Source: Pleurodeles waltl
Lineage: Eukaryota; Chordata; Amphibia; Caudata; Salamandridae
NCBI RefSeq assembly: GCF_031143425.1
Contig: NC_090437.1
Location: 1,174,626,863 to 1,174,690,862 of the forward strand
DNA length: 64,000 nucleotides
Direction: 5' to 3'
The notes below the pieces were generated by a model. That model had not been told where the DNA came from. It did no database searches and saw nothing but the letters and a program-made list of their open reading frames with translations. Made by a program: the position numbers and the translations under genes. This document shows positions 58,242 through 64,000 of this stretch, piece after piece. Position 1 is the stretch's first letter; each line of letters begins with the position of its first letter.

Positions 58242-59080
58242 TATGTGTCCATGATATTGACACGGGAGACAGTCCCCCTGTAAAGAATACAATTTACAGG
58301 TTGTCGGATAAGGTAAAGGCCAGCATCAAGGAGGAGGTCTCCAAGATGTTGACCTTAGGGGTTTTTGAGAAATCCAGTAGTCCCTGGGCCTGCCCTGTGG
58401 TGCTGGTTCCTAAGGCTGCTGTCCCCGGTGCAAAGCCAGAACTCCGGTTCTGTGTGGACTACCGGGGTCTCAACTCAGTCAAACAGACTGACGCTCACCC
58501 CATCCACTGAGCTGATGAGCTTGTTGACAGACTAGGCACTGCCAAGTTCCTGAGTACATTTGATCTTACATCAGGGTACTGGCAGATCGCCCAGACTGAG
58601 GGGGCTGAAGAGAGATCTGCATTTTCCATACCTGATGGCCATTACCAGTTCCGGGTGATGCCCTTTGGGTTGAAAAATGCCCTCACTACCTTCCAACGGT
58701 TGGTTAACGGGGTCCTAGCTGGCAAGGATGCCTACTGCGCAGCCTACCTAGATGACATAGCTGTCTATAGTTCCAGCTGGGAGGAACACCTGCTCCACCT
58801 CAAGGATGTGCTTCTGGCTCTGCAACAGGCAGGCCTGACCATCAAGGCCAGTAAGTGCCAGATTGGGCAGGGTTCTGTGGTGTACTTGGGACACCTAGTA
58901 GGTGGTGGCAAGGTGCAGCCACTCCAGGCCAAGATTGAGACTATCAAGGCCTGGCAACCACCTAGAACTGAAGTGAGAGCCTTTTTAGGCCTCACTGGAT
59001 ACTACCGCAGATTTGTCAAGGGATATGGTACCATTGTGTCACCCTTGACAGAACTTACTTCCAAAAAGCAAACTAGGTTG
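58242..59080 (+). pseudogene. reverse transcriptase of the Gmr1-like element
   Basis: Motifs: LRFCVDYRGLNSVKQ, FLSTFDLTSGYWQIA (catalytic Asp), FRVMPFGLKNALTTFQR, YCAAYLDDIAVYSSSWEEH (catalytic DD), VVYLGHLVGGG, then FLGLTGYYRRFVKGYGTI. One in-frame TGA (58508-58510) follows HPIH; otherwise the frame is open and continues into RNase H. Confidence 0.9.
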
Positions 59081-59409
59081 GTGAATTGGACAGAGTCTTG
59101 TCAGAAAGCCTTTGATTCTCTGAAGGAAGCCATGTGCACAGCCCCCGTGCTCAAGTCCCTGGACTACTCCCAGGAATTTATTGTGCAGACAGACTCTTCA
59201 GAGCATGGCATAGGGGCTGTTGTAGCACAGCTAAATGAGGAGGGCTCAGATCAACAAGTAGTCTTTATTAGCAGAAGACTATTACCACGCGAACAGAGGT
59301 GGAGTGCTATTGAGAGAGAAGCATTTGCTGTGGACTGGGCACTGAAGAAGCTGAGACCATGCCTGTTTGGGACTCACTTCCGGGTTAAGACAGACCACAG
59401 GCCCCTCAG
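59081..59409 (+). pseudogene. RNase H of the Gmr1-like element, truncated by fusion
   Basis: IVQTDSSEHGIGAVVAQ (Asp), RWSAIEREAFAVDWAL (Glu) and RVKTDHRPL (Asp). Straight after HRPL the sequence becomes the RT of a different element in the same frame, so the domain lacks its C-terminal end. Confidence 0.85.
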
Positions 59410-62070
59410 AAATATAAGGGTAGACAGGGAGCCTTTGCCTATTATATCTGAAATAGTGAGCTCATGGAAGTTGGGCATAAGGTTTACTATCCTTAATATG
59501 TCTGTTGAGTATCACCAGGTGCAGTTAAATGAAGACTCCGGACATCTCACCTCATTTGCAAAAACTGAGGGTGCCCATCGATACAAACTCATGCCATTTT
59601 GTTTGGCATAGGCATTCTCAATGTTTTAGAAGATTATGAGACTTATGTTCAAAGATGTTGAAGGTGTGTTATATTTGACTTAGTGAGTTGACAAATGTAA
59701 ATTAAACAAAGGTAGTGTGGACTATATGGGACACCATATCTCTCATGAGGGTACACGCTCAAAAATGAACATTTTAGAATCAATCAAGAAGATTCCTGCA
59801 CCTACTGATAAAGACTAACTTAGATCTATCTTGGGCTTAGTAGAATCTTATTCTAAATTTGTACCTTTTTTTGCAAACAATCCATTTTTTCCTCAAGGAA
59901 ATTACCGAAGAAGTGTATGAAGAATGTGTGGGGCAATGAATGTCAGTTGGTTTTTGAGAGGATTTGTGAGGACATTGTGTGTGCAAATCCACTTGAATCC
60001 TTTGATACCTGAGATGATAGTGCAATTGTTACAGATGTGAGCAATGCTGGACTGGGGCAGTTTTGATGCAAAGTAGAAAAGACGGACGAAAAGAGATGAT
60101 ATTTTTTGCTTCCAGGGCTCATTGTGGTGCAGAAGCATCTTATTCTACCATGGAAAAAGAAGGTTTGGCTTTGTGGTGGGGTGCATAACATTTAAAGACG
60201 TGTGGGGGTGTGCAATTTACTGCCTGCACTGATCATAAACCTTTAGTGAGTCTGTTTACCACTATAAATGCAAGAAAGGCTACTCCAAGGATAGAAAAGT
60301 GGTAGTACCGTCTGCATGAGTGCGATGTGAAATTGAATATGTTCCTAGGAGGAAAAACATTGTTGCTGATTGTTTATCGTGATTGCCTCTTATCGAGATT
60401 GATTGTGGCATTAAGCCTACGGATGACATTGAAATGGTTTGTGCTACTGGATGTTTATCTGAGGTATTTAAGGAGTTTAGCAGGAAGATGAATGGAGAAG
60501 TGTTTTGGAGGAAGACACTGTGTCGGTGCGGGTGAGAGACTGCATTGTTTTAGGTTGACCCAATGCCAAGTGCATAGGATCAGAATTTACATTGTATTTC
60601 CTAATTTCCCAGGAATTTACTTGACAACAATGGTCAGTGTGTCATGTGCAGCAATTAGTGGTACTTGAGGCTTTAATGAAAAACGTGTTGGATTTAGCTC
60701 ACAAGGGACATGCAGAAAGAAATCCGGGCTAAGAAACAAAGGGTGCGCAAGGACGTTTGGTGGCCAGGAGTGGACAAAGCTGTTGGAGTGTACGTCAGAG
60801 ACTGCAGTGCCTGCGCTATCAGTAATAAGGCACAGGTCATACATCAATCTCTTGTAACACCTATTGATGTGCCAACGGCACTGTGGTGCAAGCTGGCATT
60901 AGATTTTTCATGCCCATTTAGGATTTTGAGTGAAAGTTAGCATTCTTAGTTATAAATGATTTTTATCTAAGTGGCTAGAGGTGAACTTTGTGAGTGCTGT
61001 GAGTACCCATGCTATCATATAATTTCTGCAGTAAGTATTTACAAGGGAAGGTTATCCTTGTGAATTGGTAGCTGACAATGGCACACCACTGGTGTGATTT
61101 GCGATGGAAAATGTCTTGCAGGAAGCAGGTATTAAGCATATTAAAACTGCCCTTTATCATCCCAGGAGTAATGGGTTGCTGAGCGATTTAACCAGACCCT
61201 TACGTTTGCAGTTATCTTCTATTAGCAGATTTGATTGGAGGAGTGTGATCAATGCAAGGCTGTGGGCCATGAGAATCACTATTAATGACATTACTGGTGT
61301 TTCTCCTTTTGTTTTGTTGAGAGGTTGTGCGCTTAATACCAAGTTGAAGAGAGAATGAATTGGTTTATCTATCATTGATACCAAGTTGTTGCAAAGTCTG
61401 GAGGATGTAAGGAATCATATTCAATAGAAACATGCTGTGATACTCGGTGGAGTGGTGGAAAGGTTGAAGACAGAATTAGTAAGTGTTGTAGGGTGCTAGT
61501 AAAGAAACCTGGTCATGTGATGTCTGGTGAGTCAAAGTTCACTTCTCCTATTCAGTTGTGGTAGTGTGGTCTAATGAAATGCGTACAAGTGATGGCAGGG
61601 TGTGGAACAAGGAGTGGTTGGTTACAGTTCTGGATGAACGATTTGATTTAGTTGAACAACAGATGAAATGCAAAAGTGGAAGTAACGTTTCAGAGAGAAA
61701 CAATAAACGTAATGATGATCCCCAAAGGAAGAGCTCTGTTCCAAAGTATTTTGAAAATTATAACTAACGTTCATGTTTCTTTTTTTATTGTTAACACATG
61801 TTTTCTTCTATAGTTTTAAGGTGTTATATTTGTCTTTATTTTTTTTTAGTATTGTTTTTGCTTTTTTGTTTTAAGGGGGAACATATCTTGTGTATATATA
61901 GTATGTTTTACGTGCTCATTGCTTGGAAAATGGAATTCTGTGGGGGGAGATTTAAAGAGAGGCGGTTGGGAAGAAGTCGGGCGAAGTGAGGTGTTGGGGA
62001 GTCGCTCGTCAATATCTTAATAAATATACCAGATATTTCACCTTGTGGATTGGAGTCATTGTTTCACTTA
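59410..62070 (+). mobile_element. 5'-truncated, decayed Ty3/gypsy element
   Basis: RT begins mid-domain (NIRVDREPLPIISEI, FTILNMSVEYHQVQLNED). After stops it continues with YMGHHISHEGTR and ILGLVESYSKFVPFF; the YxDD block is missing. RNase H: FTACTDHKPLVSLFTTINAR near 60230. Integrase: RKDVWWPGVDKAV, CSACAISNKAQV, KLALDFSCPF (first Asp), and ALYHPRSNG followed in another frame by AERFNQTL (Glu). RT, RNase H, integrase order, mag-like. A GGGGGAA tract at about 61874-61880, an AATAAA at 62019-62024 and a sharp change near 62070 suggest a short 3' LTR at about 61885-62070. Confidence 0.75.
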
Positions 62071-62080
62071 AAGAGAAAAA

Positions 62081-64000
62081 ACCCACTTCCTACCTTAGGT
62101 TCTAAATAGTGATTTCTTATATCCAAAGAAAAGTAATGGATATAAACTTATGTAAAACATATATCTAACAATTCTATTTTATGATCAAATTCTTCTTCTT
62201 AATTGTACACAATTGATAAACATAATTTTAAACCTATCATAATACAGTGTATCAATGAACTCCTGACATAAACCCTGCCTCCTATTCCATAAAATGTATA
62301 ACACTGAGAACCTCAAACACACCATTCATTCGCAGACTCCACTTATAAACCCACACCGGGACTGTAAGATCAGAAAGTGTTTTTCTATCCCAAATGTTAT
62401 ACAGTACATGAAATTCATGATTATTATAAACGATAAATAAATGATTCAATCTATTTGTAATTTCCCATATGCCAATTATTCAAATTCAGTATCTATAGAA
62501 TGCAATAATACAATACATAGAGAATCTTTCATAGATAACAGGGTAACCAAGGTTGCAATCCCAACTTAAAAAATATTCTGAAAATGTTTTTAACTGTGTC
62601 ATATTATTATCAAATAGTAATATTATATGAGTCCAATACTACAGAAGACAATATGACATTTCATGGGGATCCTTTACAAAAGTTCACCATCATCCATGTT
62701 ATAGTCCTGGCTGGAGAGGTTCTTACGAAGAGCTCCTTCTTTCCACCTGACAATTCTTCTTCCTCTGTTTCACACCTTTCTTGCTCTTAATGATGAAACA
62801 TAAGTTACAGTTCCCACAAATAACTATTAGTATCCACTGCATGCAACCACTGCACAAAATAAGTACTGCTCTAAAGTGTGTATAATACACCTGAATGGGA
62901 CTGTCTGGGCTAGTGTTTATTTCCTCTTTCCTTCCCTTTTGTTTGTTCTTGCGTGCAGCCGGTTTTTGCTGTCTGTTGTCAAAGCCTTATTGATTACAAA
63001 ACAATATACAGAGTGGATTTTGAGTCAGCACTTGATCATGAATAGATGGCTTTCTTGTTTATCTTTCTCTTTATGCAATGGCTTTCCCCTCATTCATGTC
63101 CTTGCCTCGATTCTGGAACATAGTGTTTTTACTTCCATTCTACAGCAATACTGTTTCAACATAGCTGACAGCCTAAGCACTCTGGTGCGCACATCAAAAA
63201 AGAATTATCAAAACCAAAAAGTCAGCAGGTACCTTTTAAAGATTGGATCCATTGACTTTGGAAACACTTGTTCATGTTAGGGGCAAAAAGAGGTAAGCCA
63301 TAGTTAATGTGACAGAAACTTTTTTTAAAGAAATATTTCCAAAACACACAAAGAACAAAGTGTGACAATGAATTGAGTATGGTTCATAACTTCTTCAGTA
63401 AGGGAATATCATTACTTATCTTAACTTTACGTTCAGCGTCCTTCTGGACAACATCGAGGACTGCACTTATCGTATCCATATTAAGATGGTACCAGGACAG
63501 TGTGAGTCAAGAACTAATGTTTAATGTTGTTTCTCTTGTTCAGTATTCTCTCATCGCCCTGCAGCTCCATGCCTTTCATTTTCTCCACTATCAATTGGGG
63601 CTACTTGTTCCTGCTCCCTGACATATATTATTAGAAGAAGCACTTTCCACAGGGTCACATCTGCTTTATGCACATGCGTGAAGCCTTCTGATTTTACTTA
63701 GGTGAGCTAAACATGTATTTTGACTTGGTTTGGAATGGTGTTGATTTTCAGCATCATTTTTCGGCATGGGATTGTGACGTTATTCCTTTCACCTCTTCCA
63801 TTCTGTAAAATTAATGCTGTAGGCTGACTTTTCAAATACAGTTGGCATTTCAGATGTTTATGGGTGGTGTACTTTGTTATTTGCACATTCCTTTACACCT
63901 AGTTGCACAGAGTATCAAAGTGGTCAATTTATTTCTTGTACACCCCAAATGATGTCTTAAGCAGCAGAATAGTGAACTCTACATCAGGACCTGAGGATCA
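62081..64000. other. AT-rich sequence, no gene recognised
   Basis: Two open frames (62876-63280, 63373-63621) have no recognisable domain, promoter or homologous copy in the window, and I do not support them as genes. No repeat structure is obvious. Confidence 0.4.

Larger units (their letters stand above)
52331..59409 (+). mobile_element. Gmr1-like Ty3/gypsy retrotransposon, 3'-truncated
   Basis: 5' LTR 52331-53990, primer-site region, gag, protease, integrase, RT, RNase H in that order. There is no 3' LTR: the sequence switches into a different Ty3/gypsy element at about 59405-59410. Integrase before RT is the order described for Gmr1-like deuterostome elements, unlike the usual Ty3/gypsy order seen in the element at 4598-10467. 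It is interrupted by the hairpin element at 57611-58241 and by a MITE in the LTR. Confidence 0.85.

Noticed and set aside
62876..63280. 134-codon hydrophobic open frame
   Set aside because: AT-rich region, no domain, no splice or poly(A) context, no second copy; indistinguishable from chance.

Overview
This is vertebrate nuclear DNA, and it looks like intergenic sequence from a giant, transposon-packed amphibian genome. A salamander or newt is my best inference. The evidence is nested Ty3/gypsy elements with ~2 kb LTRs, L1-like and CR1/L2-like LINE pieces, HARBI1-type DNA transposons with spliced genes (GT-AG introns, AATAAA signals), and many GC-rich elements built from GGCGGT/ACCGCC palindromes. 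I see no host gene, tRNA, rRNA or other cellular RNA gene. Every coding region I can support belongs to a mobile element, and nearly all are broken.

Layout. 0-4 kb: a decayed retrovirus-like Gag (minus strand), a MITE scrap and AT-rich sequence. 4-15 kb: a degenerate ~10-bp minisatellite, split by a ~2.1 kb LTR, which is itself split by a complete 5.87 kb mag-like Ty3/gypsy element (minus strand, 325-bp LTRs, TSD GTATG). 15-19.5 kb: LTRs of the same large family, one joined to a gag start and then to half an LTR. 19.9-21.1 kb: GC-rich tandem repeats in both orientations. 21.5-48.6 kb: a head-to-tail tandem duplication of an L1/CR1/CA-rich segment. Copy 1 and copy 2 each carry a ~8.4-9.0 kb Harbinger-like transposon at a different site, and each site is empty in the other copy. 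48.7-51.25 kb: a diverged Harbinger-type SANT gene on the minus strand. 52.3-59.4 kb: a Gmr1-like Ty3/gypsy element (plus strand) with pol order protease-integrase-RT-RNase H, interrupted by a 631-bp element made of about a dozen consecutive hairpins. 59.4-62.1 kb: remains of a second Ty3/gypsy element, fused in frame to the first. 62.1-64 kb: AT-rich, nothing recognised.

The Harbinger-like transposon is the most complete gene system here. It has a plus-strand SANT/Myb gene, a convergent minus-strand HARBI1-type DDE transposase, and, divergent from the transposase across a shared promoter region, a second spliced SANT/Myb gene with a long Pro/Thr/Ser tail. The transposase is damaged in both copies. 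Only the second SANT gene of copy B (661 aa, three exons) is open throughout. The hairpin element and several shorter MITEs share this transposon's terminal motif and 3-bp AT target duplications, so they may be non-autonomous partners mobilised by the same transposase.
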